Shown: positions 1 to 13,200, counted from the stretch's first letter. The stretch is 64,000 nt of DNA from Otis tarda (GCA_026413225.1 CM048576.1:5650501-5714500); one strand, 5' to 3'. The notes: generated by a model from the sequence alone, not told the origin. Numbers and translations are program-made.

Positions 1-3000
1 CTCTGGAAGATGTCAGATTGTGCTGGACTACTGCTTTTGATGTACCATGTAGTATTACAGCTCTGTACATTTGTAAAATACACAAATGCAGCACCCTGAA
101 ACCCATGTCACATCTGGCTCTGGCACATGGTGTTGCTGTATGTGCAGGAGAAAATAGAAGGGGAAAGTTCTAAGCTTTACTTAACCATGTTTGCTGTTGT
201 GGTAAATAACCACTTTCCCTTCAACTTCAGCTAGATAAAGAAACCAACAAAACATTCTGCAAATTTGGGCAGAGAAGCCACTTAAATGCTGGAGGGCCTT
301 ATGAGCATGATCTTCTGTATAAGACAAAAAGATTTTGTGTCATGGAGAGCTCTGCATCAGGTTGAACCAGAGCAGGGTTTTTTACAGGGCAGAAATGGAT
401 GGAGTTTCTGCAGCCTTCCTTTCTAAGCTGGCTTATTGCTGTCAGTGCTAGAAAGGTGCAGCTTCTTTCTTAGTTGCAACAGTATTAGTGGCCAACATGT
501 ATGTACATCCCTGCTTATCGCTACCCAGGGATGCCGCTTCCCTCTTATTTCACTGTGTTTTACCGTTCAACAGTACTGAATTTGCTTTTGGAGGGCAGAA
601 AAGTGCTGTCTTTCCTTTTTAACACATGTGCAAATGCTCAGCAGATGTCCGCTTCCCTGTGTGAAGCTTTGCTTGAACTGAAAACTAGGATACATTGCAC
701 TTTAATAAGGGGAAGCTCATTTAGTTTGAGAGGCATATGGTTGGCAGGTGAAGTCAAGGTACACTTTCAAGACACAAACAAATGCAGACTGAACCTGAAG
801 CCATGTCTCCCACATTGCTTAGCTTCAGATCCCATCTGGACTTCTGGCTCCAGGCATTGCTAATGAGTCCTTTCTGTCCTGTTCTCCCCTCCCTTGGTTG
901 CTGAGGAGAGGCTTGGAACACGGGGCTGTGAATGCAAGGGCTTATGCAAAGTGTATGTAGTTCTTCAGGCAAAACAGTCTGAGAGCTATTATTTATTCAT
1001 TTGAATAACACTCTTCATACATTTCTAAGTGCTCTAGAGGCAAAACATTACTACAGGTTCACTGGGGCACCAGCTAGGGACTTTTCATGCATTTTTCAAA
1101 CCATTTATTCCTAAGTACAGTTTATAAAACTCTCTTAAAAGTGAAAAAAATGAAACCTGGTTCCTCCTCGTTTCCTCTTACCTTTCACTATGCAAGCACT
1201 TGACCCGGCGTTGCTAGTTTGCTACTGTAGCGTTGCACACGAAGTCTGAAGTACTAGGATTGATTACATCTGTGTGAGAGAAAGAATATTGATATGGTAA
1301 TATTTTTTTTAGTCTTGTTACAAGGTAAGGAAGCTTCCAGGACAGAGTCTGATAACTTTGTGCATGTCACAAGTGCCACAAATCCCGACTGAGATCAGAC
1401 AGACAAGGCCACACGAGTACTCATGCAGGGCTGCAACAAAGGAGGCGGGGGACAGCTCCTTTACCAGCCTCACTTTACACCCCAGCTCATCACGTTACAG
1501 ACACAGCTCATTCTGGTACTTCAGACAGAGATACCTTCTTAGTGTGAGTGTATCCTGCGCTAACCATCTTGAGCAACCACCAAGGAGTTAGGTCTCTTGG
1601 AGAAGAAATGGTGCTTACAAGAACTGAGCTCCAAGAAATATAATTAGTAGTACGAAGGGAGTATGGATAATGAGAACAAATTAGGCCTGCCTCTGGAGCT
1701 GGAGAACCACTTTTCTATCATGTTCTTTCTAGGCTCAGTGCTACTCCCAGCTAATATTTTCACTTGCCTCCCTAAAAGTAACATGGCTACAGACCTCTTG
1801 CTTCCCTTCAACTTAGGAGGAGATGTTCTAATGAACATATTTCTTTCCACATTGGTACCTTTCCCTGGTATTGTTATTTTTCCATTTATATTAAATTCCC
1901 ACTTTTATTCCCTTGGCGAGCATTTAATCAACATGTTTTGATAACAGCAGGCTGGCCTGCTTACCTAGAGGGATTTTTTTTTAATCTGCAGCTCTGTTTT
2001 TCAGCTGTCGGGAACTTCCCTTCCTCTTTGCCTGATGCCTAAAAATAGCTAAATACAGCTTACAGAGCAGAAACAGGCTTTGCCAATTGCTACTAGAAAC
2101 ACTCTGGCATCCAAAAGAGTAGCCAGCGGCTTCATCGAGGGCATTGGCTCATGACCATGCCTGTGAGTTTCTGCAGGTGCCCCTGCCTGATGGATTACCT
2201 TTAATTCATGGTTGTGTTTTAGCATCAGAGTTCTCTGCTTCTGCTCCCAAAGCAGAGCTAAGAGGGTGAACGTGTCAACAGTGTGCCTCTGTATGTTAGA
2301 AAATGGTGTAAGAAATACTCAGTTCAAGATCTTATGGAAGGGGAAAGTAATGTAGTTTTAATATAAAATCTCTAAGCACATTGATCCACTTACTTTCACA
2401 ACTCTGTACTTGTAAAGAAAAATATATCTGTCTAAGCGGTCTGAGCAGGATCATGTGTGCAGCATAGAGATTGGCAAAACAAACGGGGGAAAAAAATGCC
2501 CTGACCCAATAAATCAACAGTTCAATATACCATCATCTCAAAGTCTTCCCACATGATACGAATCCAACGCAGCTTCCGCAAATTAGATTTTTCCGGATAT
2601 TGAGATATGGCAGTTGAGATAGGGCAGAACACCAGAAGCATCAGGTAAGGAGGAAAATCTGTCTTATATTTGGAATTTTGTTTAGTTTGAAGGAACTGTA
2701 ACATGGCAGCGGTTTGGCCTTGGGCGAGAACCATTTGTTTTTAGGTGCTTGAGATCACTAGCCTCAGAACGTGCATCGCTACTTACTTTTGACTTTTTCT
2801 CTTGGTAGGAGGAGTAGGGAAGCATAGATTAGAGCATAACACTTATTGCCCTCAATTTTGGAGCTCCAGTAGCTTTAGGACCTGCCTCTTGCTGGTGAGG
2901 ATTCCATCCATTTGACCTTTTGTGACTGATAGTATCTTAAGTTCACCATCTTCCTGCTCTATAAATCCTTGCTCTGGTTAGTTGAGAATGTGTCTGCAGC

Positions 3001-4328
3001 CTTCTCTGCAAGCTGCTGCTGGGAAGGGCAGGCTGTGCTGCTGTCTCTGTGGTCTCCCCAGGACACCACCTTTTCTCGTGCTTTGAGTCCTTGTCTCTGA
3101 GATGTCAAGGAGATCTGTTTATCAGCTCTACTCCATGTTGTTTATGTTCTAGGAAACTCATGAGAATTTTTCACGGAAGAATTTGAGGTGTTGCTTTCTC
3201 AGCCAAGGTGTTTTCGTACTGCACAATACCTCAATTTAACTTTTCCCCAGATGTAAGTTTTCATCTTTCTGCAGACTTCATTGAAGGATGATGTCACAGA
3301 CCATGCCTCTGATCTGTGTCACAGATTTGAAAGCACTTTAGGAAAGAGATGAGTAGCTCTTTTCCAATGGCACAAGTAAGCACAGAGTAGCAAGGTGATT
3401 CACTCTTCATTTCCCTTCCTTCCACCCCTTGTAATGAATCCAGGTCTTCAGTGCTCCTATTCCAGCTCCATCTAGGATGGTTACAGCAAGCTAGGAATGA
3501 AGGTCATTGGATAGCTTTTACCGCTCAAACACACGTTGTCCTTTCCTTACCATCAGGAAAAAAAAAAGCATAGCAGACTCGGAAATAGCCTTGCACCTGA
3601 AACATACAGCCTTGTATGAACATCTCCATGAATTTTTATTTAAAAGTGGTGACAGTTTGGAGACTTTTTATTTGTTGGGAACTTTCCTTTTTCTGCTAAG
3701 TAGTAGCTGTGCGCGTGCTATGAAGGAGGGAGGAGGGACTGTATTTCCTATTCGACATGTGATTATTATTGGGGAATGGGACAGGACTCACAGCGAGGAA
3801 AAAAAAAATTGCTAAAAAGAAAGGAATCCTGTTATATAACTGGAAGGTTTCTTACTCTCCAGCAGATCTGGGATCTTCCAGCTGCTGGCCTGCAGCAGCA
3901 GCTCTCCCAGCAGGAGCCGAAAAGTGCTGCTGGAGAGATGCCAAGGAGGTGGTGCTTTGGCCAGTGGGTAAATAAAGGCTGTCATCTCCCAAATCCCCTA
4001 TTGCTCTCCACTGTTAAGTGGATTGCCAGAGAAATAAATCAGAGGAAGGGAAATTCTGTGAGAAAGAAAAAGAAGGATTTAATGTACTTGAGCTATTGCA
4101 GAAGAATAGTGTAAAAGCAGCACAGTGAGGAAGGGTTGCTGGAGCGAAGTCTACTCACAGCCTGCTCTTTAAACGTTGATTGCTGGGATACCTTATAGGT
4201 GATATGCAGGTTGCTCTGCCAGGCTGGCGGGTGAGAAATCTTTCTTCTGCAAACAAGAATGTGGTATCAACCCAAGCTGAGACTTTCAGGGTGTGTGTAT
4301 TTGTAACAGGGGAGAGAAGAGGGGTTTA
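1..4328. other. Non-coding DNA, no gene recognised
   Basis: I see no exon, RNA gene or recognisable repeat here. The longest open frame (501-863, + strand, 120 codons) has no motif or family resemblance, and an opposing frame overlaps its end. At 1308-1330 a T-rich AG is followed 12 bases later by GTAAGG. This would make only a 12-base exon and is probably chance. The base composition is typical AT-rich vertebrate intergenic or intronic DNA. Confidence 0.7.
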
Positions 4329-4378
4329 CGGTTGGGGTCGATGGTCTTAAGGGTCTTTTCTGACCTAAATAATTACAT
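4329..4378 (+). mobile_element. CR1 LINE, extreme 3' end only
   Basis: The sequence follows the CR1 3' terminus: a GGTTGG-GTCGATGGTCTTAAGGGTC core, then TCTTTTCTGACCTAAAT, then a degraded ATTACATGA in place of the usual ATTCTATGA tail. CR1 is the dominant LINE of birds and other sauropsids, and its copies are usually heavily 5'-truncated. Only about 50 bases are recognisable. The upstream sequence does not look like CR1. The many substitutions suggest an old copy. This is a by-eye match, so the boundaries are approximate. Confidence 0.7.
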
Positions 4379-7231
4379 GAAAATCTGTTTGTGTAAGTGT
4401 CTTCCGTGTAACATACTACTGAAAACCTTGTTAGCCAGTGACACCATCTGTTGTGGCTTGTTGGCTGAATTTTAGATCTTAAAGGCATTTAGTTCCCCAT
4501 CTTTCCCCCACTGCAACAACTCTTCCTGTAGCAGTTACAGGTCAAACAGTAAGTGCAGCATTAATGTATGTGAAATAAAAGCAATCCTGGTCCCCATGTC
4601 CCTGCAGAATTCATTTCATACCTAGCCTGATGGAGAGGTAATTTATCCTAGAAATGATGACTTAAAGTTTGACCATTTGGTATAGTTCCAAGAGGCACAC
4701 AGTACATTTGGCTTAGAATTAATGCAGGAAAGGACTTTCAGACATTTTAACAGGGCAGAACACTTGAAGGAACTGGAAGGTATTCTTGAGAACATTCAAT
4801 GTCATCCTAAATTAGACCATAAAAAGTAAGTGCTTTTTAAAAGCAATTTTGCACAGTAGGGTCTGCATTGTCAGAGCTTCCTCGTGATTTAGGGGTTTTC
4901 CTTCCTTGCGACTCCTGCAAAAATTCAAGAAATGGGAGTCTGGCTGCTGTGAAAAATACCCTTGTTTTTAAATTTAGAGGAAAAGGTAGATATATAAATG
5001 TGATAAACATCTATAAACCAGAGCCTATAAAACTGAGAGTCTGAGACAGCAGAGGTGTGAAGCACTGTCATATAAAGAGCAAACCTGGATTTTAACCCTT
5101 TTGGTTTTATGTGATACTGAGTATAAAGGTTGCTAGTGGTCTGATGCTTTTCCCCGGTCTTGGTTGTGGTAGTTACTTTTTTTGGAGGATCCCACTGAAT
5201 GCAATGAACAAGAGGAAATCCTATAGCACAGGAGTGGCTCACTTGTCATAAAGCTACTTCTTTTCTCTTGTTCTTTTTATTACATTATTTGAGTAACCCT
5301 CAAAGCTGCTGCTTGGTTTCCAGCATTTCCTAAGCGCTTTTGAAAAACTGTAGTGCCAATGCTCAACAGGCCATTTCATTGCAATAAGATGGAAAGATGA
5401 AATGGAGACCCAACCAAAAGTGATATAGAGCCTCACTCAAGTATCACCAAGCTGCATTTTGTCAGTTTGATAAACCAGAGGTGGATTTTCCAGAAAGATA
5501 CCCTGACAGGAATGCTACTGAAACAGAACTAAGAAAGTCTGTGACTTGTCTTTTCTGTGACCCTTTCCTGAGGAAGAGCAGCTAGGAATCTTGCATTCTT
5601 CAAGACTGGGAATAACAGGAGGGAAGAAATCCACTGGCAAAGACTTAGTCAAGTACAGATCCTTATACCTGCATTTCTGAAAGTCACAGCTGCATTCAAC
5701 AGGCAGAAGTCTAGATCTATTCAAACTTCTTGAGGTTTAATATGAGCAAAGACCTTCCTGATTTCCTCTCCAGACAAGACTGCAAGTTAAGGAGAAAAAA
5801 AAATCTGGTTAGGAAATACATTTTTCTGGAATGCGTTATTGCCCTAACTACCAAGTGGTGTTGTACAGGCACAACATGCAATGTGCAATGATTCCATGAA
5901 TGGCCTCTGAGCTTGACATTTGTGAGAGCTGGCAGGATCAGCAGTGGCTATATTCTGACAATAATGAATGAGGGTTCCCATTTAAGTTCTCTGTTCAGGG
6001 TGAGGCACAGAGACCAGCACTCGTAGCATGCTCAGTACAAGCAGAAATAAAACAGGGCAGCTAAGTGAATCTGATAAAACTGCATAAAACCCAATGAAGT
6101 GATAGGCATCCAACTGCAATTGTTTTTGCTCCATAAACTCCATATAAGCTGTGAATGCTTATAAATGGAATGAACAATCTCCTGTGTGTCTGAGGAGTAC
6201 AACAGACTTGTTTCCTAGTGAGAATGTTTTGTGCAAGAATACCGAGACAGACTTCAATGACTGTTCTGTTACCATTTATCTATTCAGATTAATCAGACTG
6301 AGTTGTCTAGAGCAGGTTTTTAATTTATTTTTGGTAGCACTGAGGGTACTGTTCCTTGACAAATGAATAAATGATCCTGTAGATATACCATGAAAGTATA
6401 CATCCTCATCTTACCATTTCCAGTCTTTCCTTATCTCTGTTCTTGTCTCTAGGCACTTGGACTAGATCTCCAGCTTCTGTCTCCCTCTGACTTTCTCTGC
6501 TGTTTTAGCTATTCCAACCCTTGACTCCTTTAGTCATACTTATTGACTTGTTTGATCAGACATGCAGATTGCAGAAAGCAATCAAAACATTTTCTTGACA
6601 GCCTGAGAAATTATATCCCTAGCAAAATAGTCATGAGGATATTTTGCAAATAAAACATCATGAGGAATCTTTGTAAGAAAGAAGTATCAGGCTTTTCTAA
6701 ATCAGTTTTCTAGGAGGATACGCTGCTAGAGATGGGACTTTGTAGCTGGTCAATCGCTGGATGACTCTGTTGCTCCTTGTTGGGAAGTGGTACTGCCTTT
6801 GTGCTGATTCACATCCCCCCACGTGTGTCTCCTTGCCATTGCTTGCCTTCACCTCCTCTCTCAAGGGTTCCTGAAGGAAGGGGGTGGGAGTCCTCTGGTT
6901 CATTGTGTCCCCTACCAGAGCCTCATTCAGAGTAAACTGCTTTAACCATGAAGCCCCTGCCTTGCTATCTTCATTTCTGTCGCTGCAGATACAGGTCATT
7001 CCTGCTGACTATGAGGCAGACCCTGACATCATCCAAGAGTCTGTGCGCTTGGCTGCATCCTAAATATTCAAGCTAGGAGCCCTGAGCCTCCTTTGCTTCC
7101 CCTCTGATACTACCTTAGCCATCTTTAGAATCAAAGAAACCTAATTTTTATGTGGCCCAACAACTTTCGTTAAAGTGTTTTGTTTCTCTGTAAAAGCAAA
7201 CGGAGACCATCACGAGCCTATGTCTGTACAC
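4379..7231. other. Non-coding DNA, no gene recognised
   Basis: Only short open frames occur, and none shows a known domain or a convincing pair of splice sites. The minus-strand frame at 6697-6999 (100 codons) is low-complexity in places and has no family resemblance. I see no repeat with a recognisable consensus. Confidence 0.65.
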
Positions 7232-7325
7232 TCTGTCGTTAAACGGAACAGTTTGTTGTTAACTTTAACTTAACACTTTGTTCTTAACAGTTGTTAACAA
7301 CTTTGTTGTTAAACGGCAGAGTTTG
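7232..7325. repeat. Imperfect GTTAA-rich repeat cluster
   Basis: The nonamer GTTAAACGG occurs at 7238-7246 and again at 7308-7316, each time followed within a few bases by CAG or CAGAG and GTTTG. Between them lie variants of TTGTTGTTAAC, TTCTTAACAG and the palindrome TTGTTAACAA (7291-7300). The pattern looks like a degenerate local tandem array with partly inverted units. It is not a microsatellite of fixed period. Its origin is unknown. Confidence 0.6.
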
Positions 7326-10120
7326 TCTCCTTCGGTTGACAGAGCTTTACTTAAATATATTATTATAAGTATGTAACTTGCCCCATTGGATCTAGTTACA
7401 GCTGCCTAAAACAGCATCTATGGCCAGCATCTCTCTCCCACTGCTTTTTAGACAGTCCTTTAGTCCACACCTGGCCATCAACTTTAATCTGCTTTTGCCT
7501 CCCTTGTCTTCGGGTCAGCTCTTATTAGCTACAGTGCTACCTCCCTTGCTGTTCCTGGGGTACTAATATGAATGGGAACAGGCTCATATATGGGACAGCA
7601 TTAAGGCTAAGCTCAGCAGAGGCTTCAGTGGGTTAAGAAAACAATGTGGAGAGGAATTAGTGTGGGGCAGCAAGACGCTGGCCTTTCCCAGCGTCTCAAT
7701 GAAAAGCCCTTTCAGAGCCATTTAATTTCTTCTATCAGTGGACAAACTGGATGACCCAAGGGACAAGAGACCTCTTAGTTCTCGCATATACCTTGTTGCT
7801 CTGGGTTGGCTTACAGGGTTTAAACTTTTTTGAAAATGTGCACACAGACAAAAAAAAAGGGGAAAAAAAAATCAGCCTGGTAAATAACATTCCCTTCCCC
7901 ATCAAGTGCTTAACAGGGAAGGACAAGACACAAGCCCAGTTCAAAAAGCCTTATTCTAATCTCTAATGACATATCAAGCCAGCAACAGCCAGAGGAGGAG
8001 CTCTTGAGCACAACAGCCAAGAGCAAAAGAGAACACAGTCACTTTTATATCTCTAGTACTTTTGTCATGTCTATTAGGGTAGCTCTTAATTGTTATAGTA
8101 GTAGCTGTGCCTTACAGCGCTGCCACTGAGTCAGGATATTTTCTGACTCAGTCTAAGTCCCAGCTATGGTCTACGTGTGGGCTTTGTAGCAACACAGCTA
8201 AATTAGTGCAAACTGGAAGTGTACATTCATGCTTTCCATGACTGTTGTTCAGGACATAGGTAACCAGGCAATCTGCAAACAACTGTGGCAATTAAATGTT
8301 TTACAAAGCACTGGCTTGTTGCTCATCTTATCTCCTGTTCCTCTGCCAAGAGATCAGCAGTGTAAGTGCTCCTCAAGCCGTGCCAGTCAAAATGGGCTGA
8401 GTTGGCAAAACCCTGATAGCAAATGCTTTCAGTGCATCCGGAGAGGGAGCCTGCCCTGGGTACAGGCTTGCTGTTACTACTCTTCAGGCTGTTCTATGAG
8501 GCAAGGTGCCCCTGATACTTGGTTAAACTCTTGCATTTATAGGAGAAAAAAAATTCTGACAACACAAATCTTTGCAAGAGAAAGACAGCAGGAGGCAGGG
8601 AAGGTACTGCACGCTTCTGGGTTAGAAAGAGTTCCCTGCTGAGGACTAACTTCATAGCTTCCCTTAAACACGTGTTGCTGAACTCTCATCTGCAAAAATC
8701 ATTGGGTAAAATTTTCTGGCCTGAGCTACTGTAGATTAAGAGACCAGAATAAAATGATTGCAGTGGCCCTGTCTAGCTGGAGTCTCTTAAGGAAGACTGT
8801 GAAGCAAGACAGCATCCAATCTCTGCTTTGCAAGTGAGTCAGAGAGAGCTGTAAACAGTTGTGGGGAACTGGCTGCTGTTAACATCCTGCTCTGCTCCCA
8901 CCAGGTGTACAGGAAAACCATACAATTGACAAGTTATTTTAACAAGGTGGTGAAGGGTAGGCAGAAACTCAACAATTTGCATACAAAGTATTGAGATAAT
9001 GAAAAAGTCAAATTAAAAGCATAAATCAAGTACCTCATGGTTTAATCATGAGGGCTGGCAGAACTAAAATATCCTTTACAAGAGCAGATGTCTCTGCAAT
9101 GGCAGTGTCTTGAAGGATCATTTCACTGGAGGAATCAAGATGAATTCTGACACCCCAGACAGGGCTTTTCCTTTTTCTGCTCCTATTAGCATTTGTGAAC
9201 ATCTTAAATTAGAATCAGTGTTTGTTTCCATATCAGGAATGAGTCCAAGGATGGTGTCAGTGGTTTGTGTTTTGTGCCAACTTTGCAGTGGCTTGATTGC
9301 AAAAGCTGCTCTTTTCCCAGCTTCCTAGATGTTTGGTTCTGGAGCTTTTAATTGGAGGTAGGCAAAGTAATTCTCTGTCAGCCATTCTCTACTCATCTTG
9401 CCAAAAAGGGGGGGGGGAAGGAAAATATGAAGCATACACAAGAGAAGTGAATGAGATCAAACCTGAGAAGCACCATCTTACCTTGCCTATCCTGGCAAGA
9501 GTTCAGCATATCTTTCATTTCTATCCTCAAGGCTCTTATAGAATGCCAGCTTACAGAACCCAACCCCCTTTTGCCCTGCTCATGGGAGGTGTCTTAGGAG
9601 AGGAAATGGACTTGGCAACAGACCAGCTGCTTTCTTTTGTGTGTCCCTCTTATGGTGTGGCAGAGTGTTCTGTAGTCAGGCACTGAACATTAAATACTTC
9701 CAGTAAGGGAGAGGAAGGTCAGATTTTTTTGAAGCTGTCATCAGAAACCACTCCAGAGAACTCAGCGAACAAATCTTTCTACTGAAAAGTGTTGATTAGA
9801 AGTAAGCACACTGTTTATGCAAGAGAGAAAGGTCTTCGGAGCATGTCTGAAAGGAGGAAAAAGAGAGTGCCATTTGAGGCTGGGTTAGAACATGAGTTCA
9901 GGTCCCATTGAGGGACCTGTAAAGAGTGACCAGAATTAATGCATATATTGATAAGAGCTTTAAAATTATGAGAGCCTTACAAAATGAGGCCTCTGTTCTG
10001 ATGGTAGGGAATATGAATTTGATAACTGACCGCCTAGAAGTGGTGCAGCAAAAAATTATGGCTTTGTTTCCTCCACTTTTATTTTTATTACAATGAAATA
10101 GACAGCACAATTGTTAAGAA
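7326..10120. other. Non-coding DNA, no gene recognised
   Basis: The + strand frame at 8229-8642 (137 codons) is one of the longer ones in the window. It lacks any recognisable domain, signal peptide or membrane segment, and its codon use does not look coding. A 10-G run lies at 9408-9417. A perfect 8-bp hairpin (9899-9919) is within chance expectation. The double AP-1-like site at 8125-8152 is listed separately. Confidence 0.65.
8125..8152. promoter_or_regulatory. Inverted pair of AP-1-like sites
   Basis: A perfect 10-base inverted repeat, ACTGAGTCAG (8125-8134) and CTGACTCAGT (8143-8152), is separated by eight AT-rich bases. Each arm contains a consensus AP-1/bZIP heptamer, TGAGTCA and TGACTCA. 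Known biology: Jun/Fos, MAF and NF-E2 family dimers bind such heptamers, and paired sites are found in some enhancers. The sequence shows only the motifs; any activity is inference. Roughly one such arm length would be expected per window this size by chance. Confidence 0.35.
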
Positions 10121-10270
10121 GGCTTGGTGGGCTAACATACTAGACACGTACCGATTAATTTTGCTCCCCAAAGAAAGGTAGAGGTTCAAATCTTACTCCT
10201 AAATGTTATTGGGAAGGTAATGTTCTTTGGCCTGTGCTATGCATCACAACCATCCCTTCTGGCAGCACAA
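10121..10270 (+). mobile_element. Probable tRNA-derived SINE relic with CR1-like tail
   Basis: A B-box-like GAGGTTCAAATC sits at 10181-10192, with a possible degraded A box (TGGTGGGCTAACAT) about 55 bases upstream, as in a tRNA-derived SINE head. Downstream, GGCCTGTGCTATGCA (10229-10243) and CATCCCTTCTGGC (10251-10263) resemble the tail shared by sauropsid tRNA-SINEs and their partner CR1 LINEs, where a TGGTCCCTTCTGGCC-type motif is usual. Tortoise-type PolIII SINEs and the finch TguSINE1 follow this plan. The copy is strongly diverged, with no acceptor stem or clover-leaf, so it is not a working tRNA gene. The family assignment is by eye. Confidence 0.45.
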
Positions 10271-13200
10271 TCCACTAAACTGCACCTGTCAGGGAAGGAC
10301 TCCTAAAGCTTCTCCATTGAGATTTCTTGCCTAAGTGAAAGACTTAAACCTAAGAACCAAAGGACTGTTTTAGTACACACACACACATACATATATCCAT
10401 GGTGGGGAAAGGATCTTGTAATTTTATAACCTATAATTTTAAAACATGATGTAGTTTAGGTATTATAGTACCTTTTTGTTACTTAAAGGAGGTCCCAGTC
10501 TCTAATGTTAAAGTAGTCACCTTCTCTAATGTGATGTCATTTCTTTTGTTCAGAACACTGAACCTGTTGCAGATTTGGGCTTAATCAAAGTTTCACAATG
10601 TCTACTGTTTCTGGTTTAATTTTGATCTGACCTTGATATTCTTGGGATGTCGTGTCTCAGCTACAGTTCAAACCAGTGCTGTGAGTAGCACCTTCAGGAA
10701 CACCTTCCTTCTTAACACAGGAATACTTCTGGCCACATGCAGCTCAGTTTACATTCCTCTTTCTCTTTATTTTTAAATGCTGAGCAGGATCTAAGCTGGT
10801 CCCGTACCTATAAAATCTCCACTGGAATTGCCTGTTGGGTGTGCAGAATTTGTGGGTAGAAAATAGCTGGAGGAGCTATAATGGAAAGGTCACATCCTTG
10901 TGGTTCGCTCACTGGCAGCCTGTTGCCATCAGTTTTGAGCAGCCTGGTTGCTGGGCTAACAGGAGGCTGAGGCCACTGTTGTTTTGGGGACAGTGTCAGA
11001 ATCTTTCAAATAAGTCCTGGCCAAATATGTCTCCTAAAATACAACAGAGCCACCAAACCTGCCACCCCCAGCAGACTTAGCATCTGGATGTGTTTCAGTC
11101 GCATTACCACGGTTAAGCACTCAGTGATAAACATATTGGATAAGGTTCCTCCTTCCTCATCAGAGCCTCATAAAACAACTTAGAATGATACTCATTTAAT
11201 GCATCACATCCTGCAGTGCAAGGTACGTTTAAGAGCTGTTTATGAATGTTTCCCATCCGTCATATTTATTACACCGGCTGCCTGCAGAGGGACAAGCCAG
11301 CCCTGTGCCACGGGCATAGGAGAGGCTTCGGTACCTGGCAAACCCTGAACTGTGGATTCAGACGTAGCTGACATTAGAGCAAGGAAGAGAAGTAAATGCC
11401 AAAATGTCAGGCTACGCTATCTGTAGGGGGGCCCTCCTGACCTCCACCATCTGCGAGAAGCCGCCTCCTCCTCACACGAAATGTCTGTTTGCACTGAAAG
11501 TGCAGCAGAGTACTCGGGGGAGAAAGAGCAATGTTTTCAGCAAGAGAGGAGCTTTCTCTTACAGCTGCCCTTTTAGAAGTTCTTTTATCTATATTATTTA
11601 TTATCGTATTATTTAATGTGAAAGGCCACTTCAGCCCTAGGCTTTAGCAATTAGCACTAATAGAAGATTACATAGCAGAGACAATGCATAAAGACAGTGT
11701 TCATTATGCGTGGGCACGTGCACCACAGATTTATCTGCTGTCTGCCAACCTGCTGCTGTCAATGAACAGCCACCGCCGTGTTGCAGGGCCATTAGGCACC
11801 TCAGACACTCCTGCTCAGCGCTTTGTATGCGGTCATCTGAACAGTCAGCTCTTTTGAAATATGGCTGTATATTTTGCCTTTTACATACGCATGCACAAGC
11901 ACGCGCACATAGAGTAATAGGAAGCCCTCACTCAGGCATAGCTGGATTTTAGATAGCATTTATTTCTTTTATATAATGAATAAGGCTACCAAGGCATGGC
12001 AAGTCTTGCTTCTCAGGCTTCTCTGCCTGGCAGCTCAACATGGTCAGTGCCTGAGCCACCAGCAGGGGACTCAGAAAAAATATTTTAAGTGCTAATATTC
12101 TTGTTTGAGGCACAACAGGCTATGAAACACGTGGGAAAGGGAAAGAGCGCTCAAAACTGCAAGTACTTGGAATGCCTACTGAAGGATGTCAGTCATTCCT
12201 TCTCTAGAATTTAATTTCACCCCTGTTTTTGCATGGAGAAAAAGAAACTGGCATTTCATTTCCTAAGACCTCCCTTCTCGACTTCGTGTCTCCTTGATGC
12301 TTTCTGCTGTGAGTAGGTTGGTCTACTCTACTAGCATCCAGGCACCTTCAGAAAGCACCCAGTTAAGATCTGAAGCAGTGGTCGATGCTGAGGGCAGAGG
12401 GGCAGCAAGGGATGTGCCTGCAGCCTGCTGTTGTGCTCCTCACGTAGTGAGGCTGGAGGGTGGGAATTGGACTACCCACACTGTGAGCTAACTATTAAGG
12501 GCAATTCTAAGTACCCGTTTCTCTCCAGTGACTATATTAAGCCTCCTAAATTAGGCTTAGAAAATTAGGTAGCACCTTTTCTGTCAGATTGCCTGCCTTT
12601 GTGCAGGAAGCAGTGCTCTTGCTAGAGGTGTACCAGGAGTAAAGAGGCAGCCTGCTGCAGCAGGGCTGCTGTCGCCCCTGCAGACCTCTTGCTCTGCTGC
12701 TGGGAATGTGCCCCTGCAGACCCAATGCTGTGGGGTGCACCTGGGTCAGCGGCATGTGGTGCAGAGCCAGCCACTGATCTTCCAGTACAGCCACCTGGAA
12801 ACTGCTTCTGGAGACCAGGCTCTTTCCTTGGCTTCATATTGGAAATATGGTTTGTTGAATTTCTAAAAGCTTTTATATCTGAGAAAATCACTGCAAAATG
12901 TGCCAAAGCCACCTTGTTCTCAGCAGCTGAATTCTTTTAAGAAAATGTCTCCAGAGATTCAAAATGCCCAGGGTGCAAAATGAATGGCAGCCGACTTGAG
13001 TGTTTACTACACTGGCTGGCATAAAAAGGCTCTTTCTCAGCTCTGCTTTTTACCTGCTTGTTGGTCTCTGAGTGAGAAATCCATGCATGGGAACACTAAA
13101 CAGTGTAAAACAAATGCAATACTAAGGATTCTTCCTGCCTCAGAAATATGGCACCAAGTAGGGAAGCAGCTGGCAGTGTGCTCTCAGGATAAAATACATC

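Noticed and set aside
6455..6475. TTGGACTAGATCTCCAG, similar to the CR1 phrase TTGGACTAGATGATCTCCAG.
   Set aside because: The similarity is under 20 bases, with no CR1 sequence on either side, so chance is likely.
9899..9919. Hairpin CAGGTCCC/GGGACCTG, with similar 8- to 9-bp-arm hairpins at 17595-17620, 19226-19244 and 46914-46931.
   Set aside because: About ten hairpins of this size with short loops are expected by chance in 64 kb. No terminator or RNA context supports a role.
10121..10200. A functional tRNA gene, suggested by the B-box-like GGTTCAAATC.
   Set aside because: No acceptor stem, anticodon stem or terminator T run can be formed. A SINE relic explains it better.
12546..12940. 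Three overlapping open frames on both strands that could be taken for a small gene.
   Set aside because: All are open because the DNA is locally GC-rich and stop-poor. None has a known domain, splice signals or a preferred strand.
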